Positions 34,289-43,415 of a stretch of DNA of 64,000 bases are shown piece after piece. The position numbers and the translations under genes are program-made. Origin of the DNA: Bryopsis sp. KO-2023. Its lineage: Eukaryota; Chlorophyta; Ulvophyceae; Bryopsidales; Bryopsidaceae. The stretch is from contig BSYQ01000002.1 in the NCBI GenBank assembly GCA_030272585.1, positions 6,634,001 through 6,698,000 of the forward strand, written 5' to 3'. The notes beneath the pieces were generated by a model. The model saw nothing but the letters and a program-made list of their open reading frames with translations. It did no database searches and was not told the origin of the DNA. The stretch's first letter is position 1, and every line of letters starts with the position of its first letter.

Positions 34289-37200
34289 ATGCAGAAATCC
34301 ACCCAAAAGAACACGGGGCAAAGTGATTCTTTTGATGAGAGGAAAAATGCTACTGAGCATTCCTCTAAACCTCAAGTTTCTAAGAGAAAATCAGTCAGCC
34401 AACTGACCAAAGCAGAGTTGAAAGCTCGCAAACAGTTGGGATTGTGCTGGTTTTGTGGAGAGACTTGGACACGAGGACATAAATGTGGAAAACCCAAAGA
34501 GGTTGTTACACATGTTTCTCAGAGGTCCAAGCCCCATGACTGGAAATTTCTGAGGCAAGATTTGAATTCTCATCCTAATTGTGACCCAATGGAAGTGGAT
34601 AGTGCACATTTAGCGCCTATCGTGACTCGTGGTCAAAAGAGAAAGGAGAAACAGGAAGAAGCACAAACTTCTGTCCCTCCAGAGGATGTGAATGAAAGAT
34701 CTAATATCCAATCAGACAAAACAATACTCAAGGCAGAGTTTCAGCGTCTCGAGTCACTCACGGGACAAGCGTTTAGCTTGGACGGGTGTGCTAACTCAGA
34801 CCAAACCAATGCCTTGTGTGCAAAGTTTTGTATTGGTGAGGGGTTTTTTGAGACTACTCTTTCGGGTGAGCATGTATGGCTGAATCCTCCATTCAAGGAG
34901 CTTCACAAATACATTGATCACTATGTGAGAGAAAAGAATAAGTCTCCACACAATACTTCTTGTTGCATTCTGGTTCCACAGTGGAATAAAGAGCCGCATC
35001 CGGCCTTGGCCTCTATGAGACTAACTGCACAATACAAGAAGGGCATGGTTTTGTTCACCGCTATGAAAGGAAAGCGCCGGAAAAGACTTCCAGGTCTTCC
35101 TTGGCCAGTGAATGTATACTATGACCCACCTGTCCCCTTGGTACCAAAGGATACTCAAGATTTATTTACCCAAGACAGGATGTCAATGCACTTTGAGGGA
35201 ACTCTTAGTGGCATTCCTGCCCATTGTCTTTTGGACTCAGGAGCTAAGGGATTAGCATTCCTTTCCAAGAGATTTTGTGAACAAAATGGGATTTCCTTCA
35301 AGGTAACCACAAGTTCGCAAGCCGAATTGGCCAATGGGAGTTATATTGATATCTTAGGTGAAACAAAGATCTCTCTGAAAATTCAAGGCTTCCGCGAGAA
35401 GTTAAATTGTTTGGTGATTGATCTGATGGAGAAATTTGATATCATTTTGGGTGATACGTGGTTGCGAAATCGCAAGGCAGTCTTGGACTTCTTTGAGAAG
35501 AAGTGTGCCGTGACGAATTCCGCAAGTCAACGGATCTTGATACGCCAGGGTCTTTTGCCCAAGGCCACTGGTGGAGAACAAAGCATGCCCCACAAAAATG
35601 TTGGTTCCTTACTCACTATTCCACAGGTGAAGAGAAAACTCAAGGATTCCTCTCTTCAACCATTTCTGGTGGTAATTCGTGAAGTACAGGACGTACCCGC
35701 ACATGTAAGTGTAGCGGAGGAAACCGGTGAATCAGATCAAGTCCTTGAGAAGGAGATGGAATCTCTCTTGGAGGAATTTGATGATTTGTTTGTAACTGGT
35801 TTGGCGGAATATCCCCCGGAAAGAGCCGTAGAAGTGGACATTCCTTTAGAAGAAGGTACACGTCCTGTAAACCGGCCACTTTTTCGGTATTCACCCGCAG
35901 AGCGGCAAGAGATTCAGGATCAATTGTCCGAACTCTTAGCCAAAAAGCTCATAAGACCTAGTTCTAGCCCTTGGGGTGCTCCAGTTCTTTTCGTACCGAA
36001 AAAGGATGGAGGCTTCAGGATGTGCATAGACTACAGGGGTCTTAATAAAGTAACCATCCGGAATCAGTTTCCGATCCCACGGATCGACGATCTCCTGGAT
36101 GAGTTACAAGGCTCGAGATGTTTTACTTCTCTTGACCTGAGAGCTGGATACTGGCAAGTCAGAGTCAAGGAAGACGACATCCCCAAAACAGCCTTCAAAA
36201 CACCCTTTGGTTTATTTGAGTACCGGGTGCTCCCGATGGGATTATCCAATGCACCGGCAGTGTTTCAGACACTGATGAACTCAGTCTTCCATGGTATGAT
36301 AGGCAAATATGTCTTGATCTACTTGGATGACATTTTAGTCTTTTCAAAGACACCAAAGGAACATTTGATACATCTTCGAGAAGTATTACAAAGGTTGCGA
36401 GAACATAAATTGTTCTTGAAGAAGTCCAAATGTGACTTCAACAAAACTGAGTTGCGCTATTTAGGGTTCGTGGTGGGCCGCAATGGTATCTCAGTTGACC
36501 CGAGTAAAACAGCTAAAGTGAAAATTTGGCCTCGTCCTAGTGGGGTGGATGACTTAAGGTCGTTCCTCGGACTCGCCAATTACTTTCGCAAGTTCGTACA
36601 GGGGTATTCAGCCTTGGCTTCTCCAATGACTGATCTTCTCAAAAAGAAGAAGACATGGGAATGGACTCACGAGTGTGAGACAGCTTTTGAAGGGGTGAAA
36701 ACGGCACTCACGGAAGCACCGTGTTTGGTTTTGCCGGACTTCTCTAAACCTTTCGAAGTAATCACTGATGCTTCTACAAAGGCAATTGGAGCAGTTCTCC
36801 TGCAAGAAGGACACCCAATAGCTTATGAAAGCAAAAAGCTGCAAGGTCCACAACTCAATTGGTCGACGAGTGATCAGGAAATGTATGCTACTGTGTATGC
36901 ACTTCAATTATGGAGATGCTACTTGCAAGGCAGAAAATTCCGAGTGATTACCGACCATAGTCCAAACACATTCTTTCATTCCCGATCGACCTTGAATCGA
37001 CGGCAGGTCCGCTGGCTAGAATTGCTCCATGATTTCCAATTTGAATGGGAGTATAGACCAGGGCGAGTAAATGTGGCTGATCCCTTGTCACGTATACCGT
37101 CTTCTCCTTCTTCAATTGGAGTATTATGCGAGACCGTGAGATCGAGTGGCTTGGTTTCTAGACCGCGGGATCCTGAGGTCCCATCTCTGCCTCGGGGTTA

Positions 37201-38686
37201 TCATACCCAGTTGGAGTCAAGGCTGGTTGAAGGGTACACCAAAGATCCTTGGTATCAAACTCTGGAAGCTGCCCAGATGTTACAGAACCAAGATGGAATT
37301 TGGTGGAATGGAAATGTGATATCAGTACCAAATGATGGATCATTGAGACAAGAAATAATCCAAGATTGCCATAGCACTGTCTATTCGGGTCACTTTGGAG
37401 TGGCTAAGACAAGTCGGCAAATCAAGAAACATTTCTGGTGGCCTCAAATGGAGGACCAAATCAAATCCTATGTGCGAGGATGTGACTCATGTCAAAGGCA
37501 TAAAGGGAGGCGAACAAAGCCACAAGGCCCTCTGAAACCCTTGCCTATCCCGAATGCACAATGGGAAAATGTTTCGATGGATTTTGTCACTAATCTCCCA
37601 CCATCCAGAGGAGAAGGTCATGATGCTATCCTCGTATTTGTGGATATGTTGACCAAAATGGTTCATTTGGCGGCAACAAGTACAGAGTGCTCAGCCGTAG
37701 ATGCAGCAAAACTCTTTGTGAACCATGTATTCAAAGCACATGGTATGCCAAAGAAGTTGGTCACAGATAGAGACCCGAGATTTGTATCGCATTTCTTCAG
37801 GGAGTTGTGCTATACATGGGAAATCTCACAGGCCTTGTCTTCGGCTTATCACCCACAAACAGATGGGCAAACCGAAGCTATGAACAAAGTCATGGAGGAT
37901 ACACTCCGCCACTTTGTCGGGCCATCCCAAAAGAATTGGGCGGATTTGTTACCGGTTGTAGAGTTTGCAATAAATAACTCTAAATCCGAAGCAACTGGTG
38001 AAACACCCTTCTTTCTGAATTATGGAAGAGATCCATGGACAGCATTGACTGCTCAGATCCCTAGAAAAGGGTCGAAGCAAGTGGCTGTACCAGAAGTTCA
38101 GAAAATGACGAATGAAATTCGGGAAGGGATTGTTGAGGCAAAGAAACGCCTTCAAGCCGCACAGCAACGCTTTAAAGCGCAAGCTGATCGCCATCGTGTA
38201 CCAGTGCAAGTCAAAGTAGGAGACCTTGTATTATTAGATGCAAGAAATCTTCGACTCAAGCACCCAGGTTCACGTAAATTAACGCCAAAATGGGTAGGAC
38301 CTTTCCCAATTGAGCGTGAAATAAATGAGGTTGCATTCAAGCTGAAGCTTCCTGCAACTTTGCCCATACATCCGGTGTTCCATGCTTCACTGTTAAAGCC
38401 ATATTGGGCTAAAGGAACTGTACAACCACCACCACCTGTTGAGATCGAGGGAGATCTGGAGTGGGAGGTTGAGCGCATTCTTGATCGCAGAGAGCGACGC
38501 AGAGGGAAGAAATGCCATACAGAATACCTTGTGAAGTGGCTTGGTTATGGCCATGAACATAACTCTTGGGAACCCGAAGAAAATGTCTTGCATGCAAAGG
38601 AATTGGTTGATGCATTTCACCAATCGCAAGAACAGTCGACTGTAGTACCTCGCACGATCCGTAGAAGATCAAAAGCGAAGGTTTGA
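34289..38686 (+). CDS. Chromovirus Gag-Pol polyprotein
   Basis: A 1465-aa frame from ATG to TGA. The order of domains is: zinc knuckle CWFCGETWTRGHKC (residues 53-66); a segment of ~130 aa with VWLNPPF at 196-202 (NPPF is the hallmark of N6-adenine methyltransferases) ending PWPVNVYYDPP; an aspartic protease (LLDSGA, D316); reverse transcriptase with YLDD at 678-681; RNase H (ITDAS, D827); an integrase HHCC zinc finger from about 1028; and the DD35E core D1098, D1160, E1196. A C-terminal chromodomain (WEVERILDRRERR, YLVKWLGYG, SWEP) lies at about 1392-1442. Chromodomains direct such elements to histone-marked chromatin. No capsid-like Gag region precedes the zinc knuckle. Ty3-type protease would release the products. 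Confidence 0.97.
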   Translation: MQKSTQKNTGQSDSFDERKNATEHSSKPQVSKRKSVSQLTKAELKARKQLGLCWFCGETWTRGHKCGKPKEVVTHVSQRSKPHDWKFLRQDLNSHPNCDPMEVDSAHLAPIVTRGQKRKEKQEEAQTSVPPEDVNERSNIQSDKTILKAEFQRLESLTGQAFSLDGCANSDQTNALCAKFCIGEGFFETTLSGEHVWLNPPFKELHKYIDHYVREKNKSPHNTSCCILVPQWNKEPHPALASMRLTAQYKKGMVLFTAMKGKRRKRLPGLPWPVNVYYDPPVPLVPKDTQDLFTQDRMSMHFEGTLSGIPAHCLLDSGAKGLAFLSKRFCEQNGISFKVTTSSQAELANGSYIDILGETKISLKIQGFREKLNCLVIDLMEKFDIILGDTWLRNRKAVLDFFEKKCAVTNSASQRILIRQGLLPKATGGEQSMPHKNVGSLLTIPQVKRKLKDSSLQPFLVVIREVQDVPAHVSVAEETGESDQVLEKEMESLLEEFDDLFVTGLAEYPPERAVEVDIPLEEGTRPVNRPLFRYSPAERQEIQDQLSELLAKKLIRPSSSPWGAPVLFVPKKDGGFRMCIDYRGLNKVTIRNQFPIPRIDDLLDELQGSRCFTSLDLRAGYWQVRVKEDDIPKTAFKTPFGLFEYRVLPMGLSNAPAVFQTLMNSVFHGMIGKYVLIYLDDILVFSKTPKEHLIHLREVLQRLREHKLFLKKSKCDFNKTELRYLGFVVGRNGISVDPSKTAKVKIWPRPSGVDDLRSFLGLANYFRKFVQGYSALASPMTDLLKKKKTWEWTHECETAFEGVKTALTEAPCLVLPDFSKPFEVITDASTKAIGAVLLQEGHPIAYESKKLQGPQLNWSTSDQEMYATVYALQLWRCYLQGRKFRVITDHSPNTFFHSRSTLNRRQVRWLELLHDFQFEWEYRPGRVNVADPLSRIPSSPSSIGVLCETVRSSGLVSRPRDPEVPSLPRGYHTQLESRLVEGYTKDPWYQTLEAAQMLQNQDGIWWNGNVISVPNDGSLRQEIIQDCHSTVYSGHFGVAKTSRQIKKHFWWPQMEDQIKSYVRGCDSCQRHKGRRTKPQGPLKPLPIPNAQWENVSMDFVTNLPPSRGEGHDAILVFVDMLTKMVHLAATSTECSAVDAAKLFVNHVFKAHGMPKKLVTDRDPRFVSHFFRELCYTWEISQALSSAYHPQTDGQTEAMNKVMEDTLRHFVGPSQKNWADLLPVVEFAINNSKSEATGETPFFLNYGRDPWTALTAQIPRKGSKQVAVPEVQKMTNEIREGIVEAKKRLQAAQQRFKAQADRHRVPVQVKVGDLVLLDARNLRLKHPGSRKLTPKWVGPFPIEREINEVAFKLKLPATLPIHPVFHASLLKPYWAKGTVQPPPPVEIEGDLEWEVERILDRRERRRGKKCHTEYLVKWLGYGHEHNSWEPEENVLHAKELVDAFHQSQEQSTVVPRTIRRRSKAKV

Positions 38687-38821
38687 GACATCATATCACA
38701 GTAGGCCACTGGATGATGATGATCTTCTTTCTCTGAAAGTGCAAATGTCAAAAGACAGCTATCTTTTGCTTGATGCCAATCAGCATTTGATTCCCTAGTA
38801 AAGCCGAGGGCGGCTTCACAT

Positions 38822-38835
38822 CAGGGAGGGGGCAC
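38822..38835 (+). promoter_or_regulatory. Polypurine tract
   Basis: CAGGGAGGGGGCAC directly precedes the 3' LTR and would prime plus-strand DNA synthesis. Confidence 0.7.
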
Positions 38836-39108
38836 TGTTATAAGTGTACGCCGAGTATGTCTATGCACTACTAGAGCTCAAGGGTTAGTCGTGGGCACTA
38901 ACATGGCTCTAGTCATATGCTTAAGGTCCATGAGATCATTATAGCACGTGTGCTGAAAGGATGACTCATAGCAAGCCCAGGTGTCTCGCCCTGAGGTGAT
39001 CCCTGTCATCTCAAGGGTCCCATCAAGGAGTGGGGGTTTGATGGGTTAAAGGGACTTCAAGGAAGGGCGCTGGGAGGTTATTTTCCTAGGAGAGAGAGGT
39101 TTATAACA
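38836..39108 (+). repeat. 3' LTR
   Basis: 273 bp matching the 5' LTR throughout, followed by the GATTT target duplication at 39109-39113. Confidence 0.97.
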
Positions 39109-39113
39109 GATTT

Positions 39114-39583
39114 GTTGGACTCCCGAAAATTGCATCGAAGTTCGTTGCAAAACTGCACACAGAACGGGATGCTTATCCATGTAAGATATCTGTAACCATA
39201 AAAGATTCCAAACGTTTGTGTTAGCCACTCTTCCTGGAGAGGAAGGGCATCATAGAGCGCAGCAAATGAAACGAAAACAAAACGCATGCACACATCGGTT
39301 GACTCCTTGCTGGAGAACCCAACCGTAACCGTTGCATCTTCACCACGATGCCAACGAGTTCATTCCTGTGGAATGACCCCTCTGATGTCGGTTTGGAGAT
39401 CGAGATTACAAGGGAAACATCAGGTCGTGCCAGCCGGGGTGCCACCCAGTCTTGGATCATCAAGACAGAGCGAGTGTTTTGTTGTAGTCAAAAAGTTTAA
39501 AAGAAAGACTGCAGACGCTGGGGCTGCTTCTGCAGGGATGGTGCTCTTTGTTGTGTAAAATTTCATTTTCAAAAAAAAAGAGT
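39114..39583. other. Non-coding, left part of repeat G
   Basis: No gene. From about 39500 it resembles 41150 onward (GAAAGAC(T/C)GCAGA and GCAGGGATGGTGCTCTTG-like text), leading into the tRNA-like genes. Confidence 0.4.
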
Positions 39584-39674
39584 GTGGAGAGGGGGATTCG
39601 AACCCCCACCGAATGACAATTCTAGTCGCGACGGTCCATCCACTCTACAGACCCGGTCAGAATCTGTTCTCCAC
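39584..39674 (-). tRNA. tRNA-like gene, isotype unresolved, copy 1
   Basis: A 91-nt segment closed by a perfect 7-bp acceptor GTGGAGA/TCTCCAC and a perfect T-arm GGGGG TTCGAAT CCCCC. The internal 60 nt do not fold into a standard D-arm plus anticodon arm by eye. The best internal hairpin is GGTC/GACC enclosing TGTAGAGTGG. It may be an intron-containing or class II tRNA, or a tRNA-derived repeat. The sister copy at 41232-41322 keeps all these parts and the same length. Confidence 0.45.
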
Positions 39675-40422
39675 GATCTATTACAAAACCAATTCGTTAT
39701 GTAACGTGCACGCCAGGGGATTCTTTTTTCTCCTCGATTCCCTTTTTCGACGTTCGCTCCCGTCTTCACCGGAGTCGAAGCAGGCGTGGACGACCAAAGC
39801 GCGAAAAGTCCCGCCAAGCCCGTCGACGGCATCGGTGGGGGTGGCGGAGTCGCGCTCGGTTAGGCTCTTCTTGTATGTCTTGGTGCGGTACGTCAGGATT
39901 CTGTTTCTTCTCGGCATGCCTCTCGCGGTGTTTGTTGTGGCAGGTTCGCAGTTTGGGTCGACGACGGAAAAAAAACAACGGCTCGAAAAACCGAAAGAAG
40001 GCTCGAAAGGTGTGTGTGGCGGCGGGTCAGCAGGTCAGCCGCACCTGGAAGGCACCGTATTCACACGAAACTATAGCTTCCAAATAACGACGCTCGCATA
40101 TCGAGCGAACGTTTTAACCACTCTATTGTAAAAGAATCCTGCCGCGGCCCCAACTCGCTCTCACCAGAACAGATGGAGCGCGAAGAAGGTGCACGGATGG
40201 ATGGTCAGTTGTGCACGGAGCGTCTTATTCACCAATACAAAGTGCAGTGAGAATCTCCCGCCCCGCATTTATTCATTCGTGCAATTGACCGAGGGATTCT
40301 CACACTTCCAGGCATCCCCCATTTGCAAGCGTTACTATGTTGGTTTACAATGTACATTTCAATTGGACGACTCTGGAATGTGGGTCCTTCGATTCGCTTT
40401 GCCAGAACCAAACACAAAATTT
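39675..40422. other. Non-coding, uncertain coding shadow
   Basis: GC-rich overlapping frames on both strands (39700-40090) have no recognisable domain and I do not call a gene. Confidence 0.3.
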
Positions 40423-40527
40423 TGGGTTGGGTCGGGTTGGGTTGGGTTGGGTTGGGTTGGGTTGGGTTGGGTTGGGTTGGGTTGGGTTGGGTTGGGTTGG
40501 GTTGGGTTGGGTTGGGTTGGGTTGGGG
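40423..40527 (+). repeat. GGGTT pentanucleotide microsatellite
   Basis: About 20 tandem GGGTT units with one early variant (GGGTC). Such G-tracts can form G-quadruplexes and resemble some telomeric repeats, but there is no other sign of a telomere here. Confidence 0.95.
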
Positions 40528-40761
40528 GTGACGGCCTTTTTGTGCAAAAGCTTTTTTGTAGTGGGTGGTGTTGGTGATTGACAAAGTCCATGCGATAATC
40601 CTAGTGGTTGCACGCAACCCTTGTTGGAATTTTCGATGGACTTCATGGTTAGGCTGTATGTTGCACTGTCCAAAAACCAAAAAGAGTTTTGGATAAATCC
40701 CTTGCCTTCCATCCCACTCAGTGGGATCCCAGGCTGGGATCCGCTCCCAACCCCCCCCCAA

Positions 40762-40852
40762 ATATCTACCTCTTGTGAATATCTACCTCTCGTGAATATC
40801 TACCTCTTGTAAATATCTACCTCTTGTAAATATCTACCTCTTGTAAAGTTTG
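40762..40852 (+). repeat. 17-bp tandem repeat
   Basis: Five to six copies of AATATCTACCTCTTGTG/A, nearly perfect. Confidence 0.9.
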
Positions 40853-41231
40853 GGATGATAATGGGCCCACGATTCGCGCTTCGGAGATGGAGACAGTCAC
40901 ATGGGCCGGCCGCAAGGGCTCAGGGAGCGCCCACAGAGCGCTATTTACAGAAAGCTTTTTTTTTGGGAAAAGCTGCTGTCCTGATTCCCAACAACGCGAG
41001 TTCATATCGTCCAGGCCAACACCAACCGTCCATAACCAATTGGTTGCAACGGCAAATCAACACCAGAACAAACGACTGGGATCCAACAGCCCAAAAGAAA
41101 GAAAGTCACCTCCATGAATTGGAAACAAGATCTCTCTTTGACTTCGTTTGAAAGAAAGACCGCAGAAGCTGAGGCAGGCCGGGGGTTGCTTCCGCAGGGA
41201 TGGTGCTCTTGTCGTGTGAAAGAAAAAGAGT
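40853..41231. other. Non-coding
   Basis: No gene supported; the end belongs to repeat G shared with 39500-39583. Confidence 0.35.
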
Positions 41232-41322
41232 GTGGAGAGGGGGATTCGAACCCCCGCCGATTGGCAATTCTAGTCGCGACGATCTATCCACTCTACGGAC
41301 CCGGTCAGAATCTGTTCTCCAC
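41232..41322 (-). tRNA. tRNA-like gene, isotype unresolved, copy 2
   Basis: Same 91-nt layout as 39584-39674, with a perfect GTGGAGA/TCTCCAC acceptor and perfect T-arm. Differences fall in the middle (for example TTGTCATTCGGT against TTGCCAATCGGC). Conservation of ends and length argues that the pair was or is functional. Confidence 0.45.
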
Positions 41323-41661
41323 GATCTATTGCAAAACCAATTTGATATGGAAGAAACATGCTCTTTCATGAGCTTCATGTAAATCCTACAAGCAAGCGAT
41401 CGATCAAGCTTTGATCACCAAAAAAACATCCAACGGTAAAAAGGAGCCCTGTGTTTCGAGGGAAAAACAGAAAGGTTGAGAACAAGGCCGCCGCCGCCAA
41501 TTGGGTTTTGTCTTCCCTCCTCCACCAACTTGAGGTCGCTTTCAACTTGTTTGCTTCGAAGGAATATTCCTTGCACGGAAGAGACCAGAAAGCATACTGT
41601 GATCAAACTGTAAAAATTGGAGATGGTTTTCTTCGTCAGTGCAGCAAGCTAACATGAATGC

Positions 41662-41734
41662 CGTCCACGGCAAGACTCGAACCTGCAGTCTTCTGCTCCT
41701 TAGGCAGACGCCTTCTCCATTAGGCCACATGGAC
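41662..41734 (-). tRNA. tRNA-Arg body with AAG (Leu) anticodon
   Basis: The cloverleaf is nearly identical to tRNA-Arg(CCG) at 10567. The acceptor GTCCATG/CGTGGAC is fully paired (one wobble). The D-arm is GCCTAATGGAGAAGGC, the T-arm GCAGG TTCGAGT CTTGC, and the discriminator G. The anticodon loop is CTAAGGA, so the anticodon is AAG, which would decode CUU/CUC as leucine codons. The body lacks the long variable arm of leucine tRNAs. It is either a chimeric or misreading tRNA or a pseudogene. Confidence 0.8.
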
Positions 41735-42593
41735 ACTCAACAACATCTCGGTTGCCTAGCTCTTCAGCTGAGACGAGTGCTGACTACGAGGGTCCCAGAA
41801 GTACAAAGGCACCTTCCATCCAAACAGTACAGATCAGGCGCTACCCTGCTCGACTGTTACAGAAATTAGAGGTAGTTCATTCTCAGGTGCTCTTTTCTTT
41901 TTCTTTTTTCGAATGCAGTTAATGCAGAGCTTCAGCTGTGCATGTGGTTTCCTTTTTTTGTGTGATTATGTTATGTTATGTTTCCTTTTTTCGAGGCGAC
42001 CCATGTCCCTTAAGCATGGTGATCCTGGTGATTCTTCTATTAGAAGAACGTTCCACTCTGTGCACCTCGTCCTCCACCAACCAGGATGTGCTGGAGCCTA
42101 CCAGAACTGACATTTGGTTTTGTCGCGTGTGCTTGAACTTCGCCCCAATGTCTGAAAACGACGTAACCTAAATCTATACTATAGATTGTCGAGCAGAGTA
42201 GCGCCTGCTTATCACCCAAGCGGGGACTGTTGAGCGTGGATCGAAGGTGTCCGTTCTTGGTCCTGTGCTGAGCGTTGATGGTGCATCCTTTCCAAGGGGT
42301 GGGTCTGTTCTGGCACCTTCTCTGAGGAGTTGGCGGTGGAATGAATGAAGTGCTGGGCAAAGCGCCAGGAGGGAAACCGAGCAGCGATCACTGGCCTCCT
42401 ACCTCGGTGGGAGGACAATGCACCAGAGCTGAGCACAGGATTCACCAGTGACAGACAGCCAGAGGGACCGCTCGATTGTTTTTTTTTTTTCACCACTTTT
42501 GGAATCATTCTGCGCCTCGTTTGCTACTTGTTTGTCACCAGTACTTCATTTATGTTCACAATCAAAAGAAAAATTTGTTCGATAATTTTTGTT

Positions 42594-42678
42594 GCACAAG
42601 TGGCCGAGTGGTCCAAGGCGCTAGACTTAAGAGCTGATGGAGCTAGTTTCTGCGTGGGTTCGAGCCCCACCTTGTGCA
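42594..42678 (+). tRNA. tRNA-Leu(TAA)
   Basis: An 85-nt class II tRNA. Acceptor GCACAAG/CTTGTGC is perfect, the D-arm is GCCGAGTGGTCCAAGGC and the anticodon loop CTTAAGA (TAA). The T-arm GTGGG TTCGAGC CCCAC is perfect and the discriminator A, as expected for Leu. The anticodon stem CTAGA/GCTGA has two mismatched pairs, so activity is not certain. Confidence 0.75.
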
Positions 42679-42690
42679 AGGATATTTCTT

Positions 42691-43217
42691 ATCTAAAGAA
42701 AAGAAATATGCAAACAAAGCAAGTTCAATCTTTTCTCAGTCTTTCGTTTTCCCTTCTGTTATTTCTCCTACCCCCATAGAAGATGTACAACTCTGCTGAA
42801 ATAAATATTTACCATATCAACATAAGATGATATGTTGCTATGTAGACCTGAGAAGAAATACAATTTTATATTTTTTGACTTGGTCATTCGATGCTGCTTG
42901 CCTATTTGCGGGGATTTTTGGGGAGTGTCTGTGACTTGGGCAACAAAAGAGGAATTTGTGATAGGATTCAGATCAACTGGTTCCTTTCTGCACAAACTTG
43001 AGTCTTTTTTTCTCTTTGTTTCTTTGGGTGATCAGAAAGGGAGGTCCCACCGACCCATACTTTTCTAGAATAATACGGATAACCCAGAATCACTCTTTTT
43101 TCCATATAGTTTGTTGAACTAGTAACCTCCCTGCTTTCTTCCGTTCTATTTTGTCAGAAATCAACATCTCTGAGTGAAAATTGCGATCAGTCATGCTGAT
43201 GAGCAGCTTCGCTTCCA
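42691..43217. other. Non-coding
   Basis: No gene supported. Confidence 0.35.
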
Positions 43218-43415
43218 GTGTTCGGGAAGAGCTCTCAAAAAGAGTCCCTCTCAGGGGAGAAAATTACCATCGCCACCCCGCAATTCTGTATAAATTGTAA
43301 TACAAAAGGCATCGTTGTCACAGGAGGAGAAAGTTTTGTTTTTCTGTTTTACAAAGAAGGAAAGATTTTGTGTGTTAACGCTTTTTGGGGTGTGCAATCA
43401 AGGAGGCTTCTGTAA
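43218..43415 (+). CDS. WD40-like fragment
   Basis: The frame contains INCNTKGIVVTGGESFVFLF followed by YKEGKILCVNAFWGVQ. This resembles one blade of the divergent F-box/WD40 gene at 22730 (CERLIAVGGEGFVTLLDL). No ATG and no neighbouring blades are visible, so it may be an exon or a relic. Confidence 0.25.
   Translation: MFGKSSQKESLSGEKITIATPQFCINCNTKGIVVTGGESFVFLFYKEGKILCVNAFWGVQSRRLL

Larger units (their letters stand above)
33463..39108 (+). mobile_element. Complete Ty3/gypsy chromovirus LTR retrotransposon
   Basis: The element is 5646 bp. It has 273-bp LTRs at both ends, starting TGTTATAAGTG and ending TTTATAACA, and 5-bp target duplications GATTT at 33458-33462 and 39109-39113. The LTRs appear identical by eye, indicating recent insertion. 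A primer-binding-site-like TGGTTTCGGAGC lies 3 nt after the 5' LTR and a purine tract GGGAGGGGG before the 3' LTR. One uninterrupted reading frame covers zinc knuckle, protease, reverse transcriptase, RNase H, integrase and chromodomain. It looks structurally complete except for a missing capsid region. Confidence 0.97.
41615..42690. repeat. tRNA-bearing duplicated block, copy 2
   Basis: Paralogous to 10500-11600, with the Arg-type tRNA at the left and tRNA-Leu at the right in the same orientations. Confidence 0.8.

Noticed and set aside
40229-40761. Frames encoding (NPTQP)n or (GWVGL)n
   Set aside because: These are translations of the GGGTT microsatellite.
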